From assembly GCF_900114875.1 (NCBI RefSeq), contig NZ_FPKW01000008.1, positions 62,001 to 126,000 on the forward strand: a stretch of 64,000 bases of DNA. Reading direction: 5' to 3'. Of the stretch, positions 51,601 through 59,898 are shown piece by piece. The position numbers and the translations under genes are program-made. Position 1 is the stretch's first letter. Every line of letters starts with the position of its first letter. A model generated the notes under the pieces. It did not search any database. It was not told the origin of the DNA and worked only from the letters and a program-made list of their open reading frames with translations. Source of the stretch: Chryseobacterium limigenitum (lineage in GTDB: Bacteria; Bacteroidota; Bacteroidia; Flavobacteriales; Weeksellaceae).

Positions 51601-52256
51601 TAAGGTCTGTCTTTTAAATGTAAATCGGTAACTAACAGTCTTACTTTTTTCATGAAATCTTTCCCCGGATCGTCTTTTATTGTAAAATAATTCGGGTCAG
51701 TTTCTTTCCAAAGTTTAGAATTTCTAAAGATACCATATTCTGAATGCCCTATTAAATATTCTATATCGTATTTTTTTGTTAAAAATCTAATTAACTGAGC
51801 GTTCGACGCAATTTGTTTTTCGGTGAGAGGTTGCTGTTTGCTTCCGATATTTTCAATGCCTATTGCACAATAATTAAGACCAATCGTGTGTCTTGCAAAC
51901 ATATTGGGCTCCATAAGTTGGTAAATGGTGCCGTCTCTGTCTACGATAAACTGGGAAGCAACATTTAATGTACTTTGTTTTTTTAAAACATTTCGGGCAG
52001 ATTCCAAATGGGTTTTATTGAAATACTTATAATTTGTTTCAACGGTTCCGCCTGCAGTATAGTGCAATACGATTATTTTAGGCGAAATAGTTGGAGTCTT
52101 TTGAACAATCTGATAATGATCCTTAAGATACTCCAAGCTTAGGCGGGCTCTTTCTGTGGAATAATCAATAGGCTTATTAATTATTTTAAATTCACTGGTT
52201 TGTGCCTTCGTAGAGCATGTTATCAATACGAATAAAGCGTAAAAAAGGTTTTTCAT
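51600..52256 (-). CDS. exported N-acetylmuramoyl-L-alanine amidase (Amidase_2/AmpD fold)
   Basis: 218 residues from the ATG at 52256, which places the signal peptide MKNLFYALFVLITCSTKAQ at the N-terminus. The amidase_2 zinc site is visible: first His in KIIVLHYTAGG, ARHTIGLNYCAIGIENIGS, and a later His in LIGHSEYG. It cleaves the amide between MurNAc and the stem peptide in the periplasm. It sits inside the heme operon, 10 bases after the DUF1287 gene and overlapping hemD by its stop codon. Confidence 0.88.
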   Translation of the reverse strand: MKNLFYALFVLITCSTKAQTSEFKIINKPIDYSTERARLSLEYLKDHYQIVQKTPTISPKIIVLHYTAGGTVETNYKYFNKTHLESARNVLKKQSTLNVASQFIVDRDGTIYQLMEPNMFARHTIGLNYCAIGIENIGSKQQPLTEKQIASNAQLIRFLTKKYDIEYLIGHSEYGIFRNSKLWKETDPNYFTIKDDPGKDFMKKVRLLVTDLHLKDRP

Positions 52257-52266
52257 AAAAAGTAGC

Positions 52267-52848
52267 TTATTTAGGGTATTGATAATGTCCTGTAATGGTG
52301 TATTTAAATAGTACATCTTCCACAACCTGTCCGCTTCCTATATTATGTACGATCAAAAACCTTTTTCCGTCGGCAGATTTTTTATTCACGACAATTCCAA
52401 TATGGGTTAGGTTGCCGGGTAAAACCCAAGTAACAATGTCACCCGGAATATAGAGGGAAGGATTGGTTTCAATTGATTTTACTTTTCCGAATTTAGAAAA
52501 GAAGACCATCAAATTAGGAACCCTTCTGTGATCAATATTGGTGTCGGGCTTTTTTAACTTCCAAGTCTTTGGGTATTTTGAGAAGTTTTTCTTCATATCC
52601 TCGTGCACTTCTTTTTGCAGATCAATACCTACTTTTCTGTAAGCTCTGATAACAACATCTGTGCATACACCTTTGTCCGAAGGAACGTCTCCATTGGGAT
52701 AGGGAAGGATAAAATAAGTAGGGTCGTAGGTGATTGTCTTATCTATAATCCCCAAAGCGGCGTTAGATAATTGAAGCGCAAATTTATTCTGTGCATTTGC
52801 AGTAAACACACAGAATACGAGAAGCAATAAAAGCAGAGGCTTTTTCAT
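52267..52848 (-). CDS. exported DUF1287 protein
   Basis: 193 residues from the ATG at 52848 (MKKPLLLLLLVFCVFTANAQ signal). DUF1287 has a Cys-His hydrolase-like look related to NlpC/P60-type folds: DVPSDKGVCTDVVIRAYRKVGIDLQ with the candidate catalytic Cys, NVMVFFSKFG-like spacing, and WVLPGNLTHIGIVVN with the candidate His. This suggests a peptidoglycan-related enzyme in the periplasm, but family function is not established. It lies between hemC and the amidase, all on one strand with short gaps. Confidence 0.85.
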   Translation of the reverse strand: MKKPLLLLLLVFCVFTANAQNKFALQLSNAALGIIDKTITYDPTYFILPYPNGDVPSDKGVCTDVVIRAYRKVGIDLQKEVHEDMKKNFSKYPKTWKLKKPDTNIDHRRVPNLMVFFSKFGKVKSIETNPSLYIPGDIVTWVLPGNLTHIGIVVNKKSADGKRFLIVHNIGSGQVVEDVLFKYTITGHYQYPK

Positions 52849-52894
52849 TTTTTTGTACTTAAAAATAGGAAGGTACAAATATGCTTAAAAGTTC

Positions 52895-53803
52895 TTAATA
52901 AGAAGCTTTAATTTCGGCCATCAATTCTTTTCCTCCGTTTTCGAGAACGATTTTTGCGAATTTTTCTCCAAAATTTTCAGACTCGTTATATTCGAAGTTT
53001 TCGTCTGTAGCAATACAGTTTTTACCGTCTAATGAACAAAGTGCTGCTTTGAAACGAATCTGATCGCCAAAAAATTCAGCAAAAGCTCCGATTGGTGCTG
53101 TACAGCCTCCTTCCAGAGTGCTTAGGAAATTTCTTTCGATCTCAACACAGATTTGCGTTGGTTTATGATTGATTGTACGTAGAATTTCGTTGATTTCTTT
53201 CTTGTCAGAATGTCCTGCAACAGCAATTACACCTTGTGACGCGGCGGGGATCATTAATGGAAGCATTTCATAATCAATGTCCATTTTCATTCTTTTGATT
53301 CCTGCTAACGACAAAATGGTAGCGTCAAAATCCTGATCTTCCAGTTTTTGAAGACGAGTTTGGATATTTCCACGAATATCTGAAAATTCAGCGTGAGGAT
53401 AGTTTCTTAACCAAAAAGCTCTTCTTCTCAAGCTGCTTGTTGCCAATTTCAACTCGTGAAACTCTTTAGTTTTAGATTCCTCCTTTCTTATTAATACATC
53501 CTGAGGGAAATCTCTTTCCAGATAAGCAATAAGCTCAACGTTTTCCGGGAGCAGTGTCGGTACATCTTTTAAAGAGTGAACCGCAATGTCGATCTCATCA
53601 TTTAATAATGCAACATCCAGATCTCTGGTAAAAACACCAGTAATTCCTAAAGAATAAAGGGGCTGATTGAGATTTTTATCGCCAGAAGAAACGATAGGTA
53701 CGATGTCGGTTAAATAATTATTGTTTTGTAGGTGCCTGGCAACCTCTCTTGCCTGCCAAAGTGCAAGTGCGGAATTTCTGGTTCCGATTCTAATGCTTTT
53801 CAT
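52895..53803 (-). CDS. hemC: porphobilinogen deaminase (hydroxymethylbilane synthase)
   Basis: 302 residues from the ATG at 53803 (MKSIRIGTRNSALALWQA); an ATG 24 bases upstream lies in the hemA coding end and is less likely. It joins four porphobilinogens. Seen: FTRDLDVALLNDEIDIAVHSLKDVPT, LATSSLRRRAFWLRNYP, SDIRGNIQTRLQKL, and the dipyrromethane-cofactor Cys in LEGGCTAPIGAFAE. It overlaps the 3' end of hemA by 14 bases. Confidence 0.97.
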   Translation of the reverse strand: MKSIRIGTRNSALALWQAREVARHLQNNNYLTDIVPIVSSGDKNLNQPLYSLGITGVFTRDLDVALLNDEIDIAVHSLKDVPTLLPENVELIAYLERDFPQDVLIRKEESKTKEFHELKLATSSLRRRAFWLRNYPHAEFSDIRGNIQTRLQKLEDQDFDATILSLAGIKRMKMDIDYEMLPLMIPAASQGVIAVAGHSDKKEINEILRTINHKPTQICVEIERNFLSTLEGGCTAPIGAFAEFFGDQIRFKAALCSLDGKNCIATDENFEYNESENFGEKFAKIVLENGGKELMAEIKASY

Positions 53804-55064
53804 TGAATTCGTTGTTTGGTTGTTCAACTAATATTTCGTGCATTAATTTACTAATTTCTTCGGCTTTCCAAGGATTATCGATGATATATTTTGCAAAACG
53901 ATTGGTGATTTTCTGGATCATTTTCTCAGAAAGCTCCATATCTGTGATGTTTATATATTTATTTTTTCTGTAAAAATTATGCATCTCGTTGCGTTCCATA
54001 TTCTTAAGAACGGCTTTGAAATGGTGAATGTTTGGTGCTAGTTTTCTCTTTTTTTCCCACTCAAGAAACTCTTTTGCCATTTCTTTGATAATAGATTTGG
54101 CTTTAGGAATCTCTTTTTCTCTCTGCTGAATAGTTTCCTGAATCTGTTTTGAAAGTTCATCAACATCAATTAAGGTTACATTTTCATTCGTCATAACATT
54201 TTTATCTACGTTATGAGGAATGGAAAGGTCGATAATTAAAGTTTCTTTTCCGTTCGGGAAATGGGAAGCATTGATAATAGGTTTCCTGGCTCCGGTAGCA
54301 ACGATAAGAATGTCTGTATTTTTCAACTCGTTGTCAAAATCGGCATAGTCAACATGCGGGATATTGTATTTTTCAGATATCTTTTCAGCTTTCTCCTGAG
54401 TTCTGTTTGCAATTTTTATTTTGGGCTGATAAACATGTTTTACAAGATTTTCAACCGTGTTTTGCCCGATTTCTCCAACTCCTAAAAGAAGAATATTTTT
54501 CTCCGTAATTCTTTTTTGACTGTTTAAAATATAGTGAACAGCAGCATAAGAAACGGAAGCTGCTCCATTGGAGATTCCTGTTTCATTTTTAATTCTTTTT
54601 GAAATCTGAATGGCAGAGTTGATAGCTCTTTCCAGATAAGGATTAGAATTTTGTCTTTCTTTTTTAAAACGGTTGTACGCTTTTTTGATCTGTCCGATGA
54701 TCTCGAAATCACCGATGATCTGACTTTCCAAACCTGCAGCAACTCTGAACAAATGCGTCAAAGCCTCTTCTTTGGTCAGAATATTAGCAAACTGAAGAAA
54801 ATCTGTGATGTTTACCCCAATCGTTTTACAGTATTCTTCGGCTACCAAAAGGTAATTCGGAGAAGTAGTGTAAATTTCGGTTCTGTTACAAGTGGAAACC
54901 ACAAAAGCATCGCCTAAATTTTCATCATGAATTCGGGAGACAAAATTTTTAATATTTTCATCAAAAAATGCAAATTTCCCCCGAGTTTCTCCATCAGCCT
55001 TTTCGTAGCTTATAGAAAGAACCGCAAAATTTGAAGTTTGATTGATATTGGAGTATTGTAACAT
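53790..55064 (-). CDS. hemA: glutamyl-tRNA reductase
   Basis: 424 residues from the ATG at 55064 (MLQYSNINQTSNFAVLSISY); a longer frame opens at 55100 but covers the TAAATTTG element at 55073-55080. HemA reduces Glu-tRNA to glutamate 1-semialdehyde, the first committed step of the C5 heme path. Catalytic Cys is in VVSTCNRTEIYT; NADPH-binding fold in NILLLGVGEIGQNTVENL; a long helical C-terminal dimerisation part follows. First gene of hemA-hemC-DUF1287-amidase-hemD-hemE. hemB and hemL are absent from the window. Confidence 0.96.
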   Translation of the reverse strand: MLQYSNINQTSNFAVLSISYEKADGETRGKFAFFDENIKNFVSRIHDENLGDAFVVSTCNRTEIYTTSPNYLLVAEEYCKTIGVNITDFLQFANILTKEEALTHLFRVAAGLESQIIGDFEIIGQIKKAYNRFKKERQNSNPYLERAINSAIQISKRIKNETGISNGAASVSYAAVHYILNSQKRITEKNILLLGVGEIGQNTVENLVKHVYQPKIKIANRTQEKAEKISEKYNIPHVDYADFDNELKNTDILIVATGARKPIINASHFPNGKETLIIDLSIPHNVDKNVMTNENVTLIDVDELSKQIQETIQQREKEIPKAKSIIKEMAKEFLEWEKKRKLAPNIHHFKAVLKNMERNEMHNFYRKNKYINITDMELSEKMIQKITNRFAKYIIDNPWKAEEISKLMHEILVEQPNNEFNEKH

Positions 55065-55464
55065 AAGCGTTGCAAATTTAACGCTTTTTTTATTAATCAC
55101 TTTCTGATAATGTATATGATAATTATCGTAAAAAACTATTTTGGGATACTTCTAAATAAACTTCGAATTAATGTGAAAAATTAAAAATCCGGATTTTATG
55201 CTAAAATAATTTCAGAGTTTAAATTGATGGTTTTTTAATAAGCTAATTTGCCTTTTCGTTATCAAAAAGCCTGCTGTTTTCATCTTCCTGCTTGTATTCA
55301 AAAGTATCTTAAACCTTATTTCACTTAAAGACTGTAATTGATTAATGCAAAAGTTAATAGAATATTAAAAAATTTAATAAAATTTTAACCAAATTATATG
55401 CTCGTGGAATTTCGTTAGTGATGTTAAATTTATATCTTTGTATTCTTAAAATCAGAAGAAAAAT
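55065..55464. other. 400-base divergent intergenic region, hemA / mreB
   Basis: AT-rich gap between divergent operons. It holds a TAAATTTG -7-like element for hemA (minus, 55073-55080), a weak GATAAT-type direct/inverted repeat (55106-55127), and the mreB promoter (55411-55440). No reading frame, RNA gene or terminator that I can support in the middle 280 bases. Confidence 0.6.
55411..55440 (+). promoter_or_regulatory. Bacteroidota-type promoter of the mre operon
   Basis: TTCG (55411-55414; consensus TTTG), 18-base spacer, TATCTTTG (55433-55440, fits TAnnTTTG). ATG of mreB at 55465. Confidence 0.55.
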
Positions 55465-56490
55465 ATGAGTTTATTCGATATGTTTACGCAAGAAATTGCG
55501 ATAGACCTAGGAACTGCCAACACGCTTATCATCCATAATAATAAAATTGTTATAGATCAGCCATCAATTGTTGCAATTGAGCGTTCTACCGGTAAACCGA
55601 TCGCGGTGGGTGAACAGGCAAAGCATATGCAGGGAAAAACTCATGAAGATATTAAGACGATCCGTCCCTTGAAAGACGGTGTAATTGCAGATTTTCATGC
55701 TTCTGAGCACATGATCAAGGAGTTTATCAAAAAAAATCCCGGGATCAAAGGACGATTTATTCAGCCGGCTTTAAGAATCGTTATCTGTATTCCGTCAGGA
55801 ATTACTGAGGTTGAAAAAAGAGCGGTAAGAGATTCTGCGCAAAAAGTAAATGCAAAAGAAGTAAGGTTGATTTACGAACCAATGGCAGCTGCAATAGGAG
55901 TTGGGATTGATGTTCAGAAACCTGAAGGAAATATGATCATCGACATAGGTGGCGGTACTACAGAGATTGCTGTGGTAGCTTTAGGAGGCATTGTTTGTGA
56001 CAAATCTGTGAAAATTGCAGGCGACGTATTTACAAATGACATTGCTTATTTCCTGAGAACACACCATAACCTTTACATCGGAGAAAGAACAGCTGAAAGA
56101 GTGAAAATTGAAGTTGGTTCTGCTGTTGAGGATCTTGATGTTGATATTGAAGATATCCCGGTACAAGGTAGAGACCTTATCACGGGTAAGCCAAAAGAAA
56201 TTATGGTTGGCTATAAAGAAATTGCTCGTGCGCTGGATAAATCGATCATAAGAATTGAAGATTCTGTAATGGAAACTCTTTCTTTAACACCTCCGGAATT
56301 GGCAGCCGATATCTATAAAACAGGTATTTATCTTGCTGGTGGTGGTGCTTTATTGAGAGGTTTGGCAGACAGACTGCACAAAAAGACAGGTCTTCCTGTT
56401 TTCGTGGCAGAAGATCCGTTAAGAGCTGTAGTTCGCGGAACGGGTATTGCGCTTAAGAATATGGATAAATTCAATTTCTTAATTAAATAA
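55465..56490 (+). CDS. mreB: rod shape-determining protein MreB
   Basis: 341-residue bacterial actin homologue; filaments beneath the membrane guide lateral wall synthesis. Actin-fold nucleotide motifs: EIAIDLGTANTLI (phosphate 1), NMIIDIGGGTTEIAVVALGG (phosphate 2), and YLAGGGALLRGL (adenosine). First gene of a tight mreB-mreC-mreD-mrdA-rodA cluster that encodes the elongasome core. Confidence 0.97.
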   Translation: MSLFDMFTQEIAIDLGTANTLIIHNNKIVIDQPSIVAIERSTGKPIAVGEQAKHMQGKTHEDIKTIRPLKDGVIADFHASEHMIKEFIKKNPGIKGRFIQPALRIVICIPSGITEVEKRAVRDSAQKVNAKEVRLIYEPMAAAIGVGIDVQKPEGNMIIDIGGGTTEIAVVALGGIVCDKSVKIAGDVFTNDIAYFLRTHHNLYIGERTAERVKIEVGSAVEDLDVDIEDIPVQGRDLITGKPKEIMVGYKEIARALDKSIIRIEDSVMETLSLTPPELAADIYKTGIYLAGGGALLRGLADRLHKKTGLPVFVAEDPLRAVVRGTGIALKNMDKFNFLIK

Positions 56491-56517
56491 TTTTAACTTT
56501 TACGACACTTTATCTGA

Positions 56518-57372
56518 ATGGGATTTTTGCTGAGATTATTTTCGAAGAACTCTCTTTTTGTCTTCTTTATTTTCTTGCAAATCATTGCTCTGGTTCTGAT
56601 ATTCTCTAAGAATGCCATGCAGAGATCCTGGGTTGCAGGCCAGTCGGCTGCGTTAAACTCTAGGGTTTCCGGATATATTGATGAGGGAGTTACTTATCTT
56701 AAGCTAAAACAGGTCAACGAAGATCTTGTAGCTCAAAATAAGGCTCTGATGGTGGAACTCTATGGAAAAGAGGGCGCCAAGAACCCGGTATTCAGAAAGG
56801 TTCATGATACTTTAGGAGGAGGACAGATTTATACATTTGTAGACGGAGAGATCGTTTTCAACAGTATTAATAGAAGAAACAACTATTTTACCATCAACCG
56901 TGGTAGAAGAGACGGCGTTTATCCTCAAATGGGAGTTATGGCTCCGAGAGGTATTGCGGGAATCGTTATTAATTCTACAGATAATTACGCATTGGTTCAG
57001 TCTGTTTTAAGTGTAAATACAATCAGAATTAATGCAGCTCTTAAAAACTCAGGATATTTTGGAACTTTAACATGGAATGGAGATAATTCCCGTGTGATGC
57101 ATTTGGCAGACGTTCCTAAATATGTGGCTTTGAAAATTGGAGACAGCGTTGTAACAGACGGCAAGTCGGCAATTTTTCCTAAAGGAGTTATGATTGGTAC
57201 AATTGCGGGTTATTCCGTTGATAATAAAACAGGTTTTTGGGATATTTCGGTTGAGCTTAGTGAAAAAATGGGGGCTCTGAATAAGATCTTCGTTGTTAAA
57301 AACCTTAAGAAAGCTGAAGTACAAAAGATTCAGGATACAATGCAAGCTGTAATAAAAAAGGAAAATGATTAG
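56518..57372 (+). CDS. mreC: rod shape-determining protein MreC
   Basis: 284 residues: one N-terminal TM helix (about 10-30), a coiled-coil segment (about 50-85, VTYLKLKQVNEDLVAQNKAL), then the periplasmic MreC beta-barrel domains (INRGRRDGVYPQMGVMAPRGIAG and GDSVVTDGKSAIFPKGVMIG). Links MreB to PBP2/RodA in the periplasm. Starts 27 bases after mreB and overlaps mreD by 8 bases. Confidence 0.95.
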   Translation: MGFLLRLFSKNSLFVFFIFLQIIALVLIFSKNAMQRSWVAGQSAALNSRVSGYIDEGVTYLKLKQVNEDLVAQNKALMVELYGKEGAKNPVFRKVHDTLGGGQIYTFVDGEIVFNSINRRNNYFTINRGRRDGVYPQMGVMAPRGIAGIVINSTDNYALVQSVLSVNTIRINAALKNSGYFGTLTWNGDNSRVMHLADVPKYVALKIGDSVVTDGKSAIFPKGVMIGTIAGYSVDNKTGFWDISVELSEKMGALNKIFVVKNLKKAEVQKIQDTMQAVIKKEND

Positions 57373-57871
57373 CAGGACTTTATTTACGGACATATTAATC
57401 ATGATATTTCTTGTTGCATTACAGATCTTTGTATTGAACAGGATCGTTATTTTCGGAAAATATACTCCGGTGTTATACCCTGTGTTTGTTATGTTTTATC
57501 CTTTTTTCAGAAATAAATATCAATTTTTAGCTTTAAGTTTCTTAATTGGGCTTTCTGTTGATGCATTTTTGTCCACATGGGGGATCAATGCATTTGCAAC
57601 CACTTTGATCGCTTATTATAGAACCTTGATTTTCAGAACATCTACAGATACTTCTACAGACTTTTTCTCTTTTCAGTCCCTTCAATGGGCGCAGTTTTTA
57701 GTGTTTCTGTTTTCAAGTATATTCTTGCATCAACTTTTCGTACAATATATTGAATTCTTTAAGTTTAGCAGAATTTTTGAAATATTGCTTAATGTATTGG
57801 TAACAAGCATAATTTCATTTATATTTATCGTTATTTACGCATTAATATTTAAAATCAAACAAAAAGTTTGA
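57365..57871 (+). CDS. mreD: rod shape-determining protein MreD
   Basis: 168-residue hydrophobic protein with about five TM helices, the integral membrane partner of MreC. Sequence conservation is low in this family; the call rests on size, topology (LPVFVMFYPFFRNKYQFLALSFLIG-like helices) and the fixed gene order between mreC and mrdA. It overlaps mreC by 8 bases, and its TGA stop overlaps the TTG start of mrdA. Confidence 0.88.
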   Translation: MISRTLFTDILIMIFLVALQIFVLNRIVIFGKYTPVLYPVFVMFYPFFRNKYQFLALSFLIGLSVDAFLSTWGINAFATTLIAYYRTLIFRTSTDTSTDFFSFQSLQWAQFLVFLFSSIFLHQLFVQYIEFFKFSRIFEILLNVLVTSIISFIFIVIYALIFKIKQKV

Positions 57872-59898
57872 ACACACGTTATTTAAAAATCTTTTCCGCC
57901 CTTGCTATAATCGCTCTAATATTTGTGGCGAGACTTGCTTATTTGCAGTTGTTTACCGACCGCTATGCACTTAATGCGGCCAATACTTCCATTAAAACGG
58001 AGTACGTTATTCCTCAACGAGGCGTAATTTTCGACAGAAACGGTAAAATTATGGTGGGTAACCAGCCGGCTTATGAGATTTCGTTTACTCAGGCCTTAAT
58101 GAAACCTGATTTTGATACTTTGGCTTTCTGTAGCTTAATGAAAATCAGCAAAAATGATTTCATTAAGAGGATTAATATCATTAAAAAAGAAAAATATTAT
58201 TCTAAGCTGACTCCGATGACTTTTTTGAAGGACCTCAGCAGAGAAGATATTGCCAGAGTACAGGAAATTATATTTAAATATCCTGCATTCAGTATTGTTT
58301 CAAGACCTCAGCGTCAGTACGAAGTTTCTACTTCCGGAAATCTTTTGGGATACACAAGTGAGGTGAATGAAAGAGATATTAAAAAAGATTCTACGTACTA
58401 TTTACCTGGAGATTTTGCAGGAAAATCCGGAGTTGAAAAATCGTATGAAAAAGAACTTCGTGGAATAAAGGGAATTAAATATATTCAGAAGGATATCAGA
58501 CTTAGAAATATTGGTCCTTATAAAAATGGAACTTTAGATAAAGATGTGGTAACAGGTAAAGACATTACACTTACCATTGATTATGACCTTCAAAGAATGG
58601 CCGAAGAAATGCTTGTGAATAAACACGGAGCCATCGTTGCCATAGATCCAAATAACGGTGAAATTTTAACCTTAGCAACCGGCCCGGATATCGATCCGAA
58701 TGTTTTCACAGGACCCAATAAGTCTAGAAATTTATACGCTTTATCGAAAGATACGCTTTACGAAAATAAACCAACTTTTGACAGATCTCTTCAGGCAGCT
58801 TATCCACCGGGGTCGACATTCAAATTATTGACGGCTCTTTCGGCAATGCAGATGGGAGTAATGGATGAAAATACAGTATTTCCTTGTGGAGGAGGGTTTA
58901 ATTACAGAGGTTTAAGAATTAAAGGGCACGGAGGAGCAGATCCTTTGATACCGGCAATACAGATTTCAAGTAACTGTTATTTTTCATATGCTTATTTGGC
59001 TATTATGAATAAATATCCGGGAAACCCATCAAAAGGAGTTGATGAATGGAAAAAAATCCTAAACAGCTTTGGAGTAGGAGAATTCTTAAACAATGACTTA
59101 GCTGTTGGTGCAAAAGGCAGAATCCCTTCCGGTGAGTTTTATGAAAAAAGAATGCAGTCCATCTATAAAGCAAGCGGTGCTAAGAAAGATCCTAAAAACT
59201 GGGATGCTTTGGCGACCGGGGCAGTTTTCAACGGAATGGGGCAGGGAGATGTTTTAGTAACACCTTTACAATTGGCCAATTATGTGGGAGCTATTGCTAA
59301 TAAAGGTTGGTATTACACGCCTCATATCGTAAAAGCAATTGATGGAAAACCAAATCCTGACAAAAGATTTAAAACTAAACATAAAACACTTGTTGATCCA
59401 AAACACTTTGAGCCCGTTCTGAAAGGAATGGAAGCCGTAGTTTTAAGAGGTACAGCAAGAGGATTAAAATCAAATGATTTTACACAATTAGCAAAAACAG
59501 GTACCGCACAGGTTCCTCAGGGAAAAGATAACTCGATTTTCGTGTTGATCGCTCCGGCTGATAAACCTAAAATAGTTGTTGTTGCTGTAATGGAACACGC
59601 TGGCTTTGGAGCAACTTGGGCCGGTCCTGCCTGTACGGTAATTGCTGAAAAATATATTACAGGAGATGTAAAGAGAGAAAATCTTTACAAAAAGATGATC
59701 ACTTCAAGCTTTATGCCTGAATATAAAAGACAGTGGGTAGCAGATTTGAAACGTAAAGGATTGTATGTAGATCCAAAACCGGATTCTGTAAAATTGAAAA
59801 AAATTCAGGACAGCCTTAATTTTATTAAAGAACAGAAAGCAAAACTGCAGAAAAAGATAGACGAAGAAACCAAAAACATCAAAGCCACGAAGCAATGA
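57868..59898 (+). CDS. mrdA: penicillin-binding protein 2 (elongation-specific transpeptidase)
   Basis: 676-residue class B PBP that cross-links peptidoglycan with RodA. Starts with TTG (57868-57870) in a TTGA overlap with the mreD stop; the TTG directly precedes the signal anchor (NTRYLKIFSALAIIALIFVARLAYLQ) and the next ATG lies far inside the protein. Motifs: dimerisation region PQRGVIFDRNGKIM, SxxK as STFK in AAYPPGSTFKLLTAL, SxN as SSNCYF, KTG in LAKTGTAQVP. The C-terminus has a charged helical tail beyond the usual end. Confidence 0.95.
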   Translation: MNTRYLKIFSALAIIALIFVARLAYLQLFTDRYALNAANTSIKTEYVIPQRGVIFDRNGKIMVGNQPAYEISFTQALMKPDFDTLAFCSLMKISKNDFIKRINIIKKEKYYSKLTPMTFLKDLSREDIARVQEIIFKYPAFSIVSRPQRQYEVSTSGNLLGYTSEVNERDIKKDSTYYLPGDFAGKSGVEKSYEKELRGIKGIKYIQKDIRLRNIGPYKNGTLDKDVVTGKDITLTIDYDLQRMAEEMLVNKHGAIVAIDPNNGEILTLATGPDIDPNVFTGPNKSRNLYALSKDTLYENKPTFDRSLQAAYPPGSTFKLLTALSAMQMGVMDENTVFPCGGGFNYRGLRIKGHGGADPLIPAIQISSNCYFSYAYLAIMNKYPGNPSKGVDEWKKILNSFGVGEFLNNDLAVGAKGRIPSGEFYEKRMQSIYKASGAKKDPKNWDALATGAVFNGMGQGDVLVTPLQLANYVGAIANKGWYYTPHIVKAIDGKPNPDKRFKTKHKTLVDPKHFEPVLKGMEAVVLRGTARGLKSNDFTQLAKTGTAQVPQGKDNSIFVLIAPADKPKIVVVAVMEHAGFGATWAGPACTVIAEKYITGDVKRENLYKKMITSSFMPEYKRQWVADLKRKGLYVDPKPDSVKLKKIQDSLNFIKEQKAKLQKKIDEETKNIKATKQ

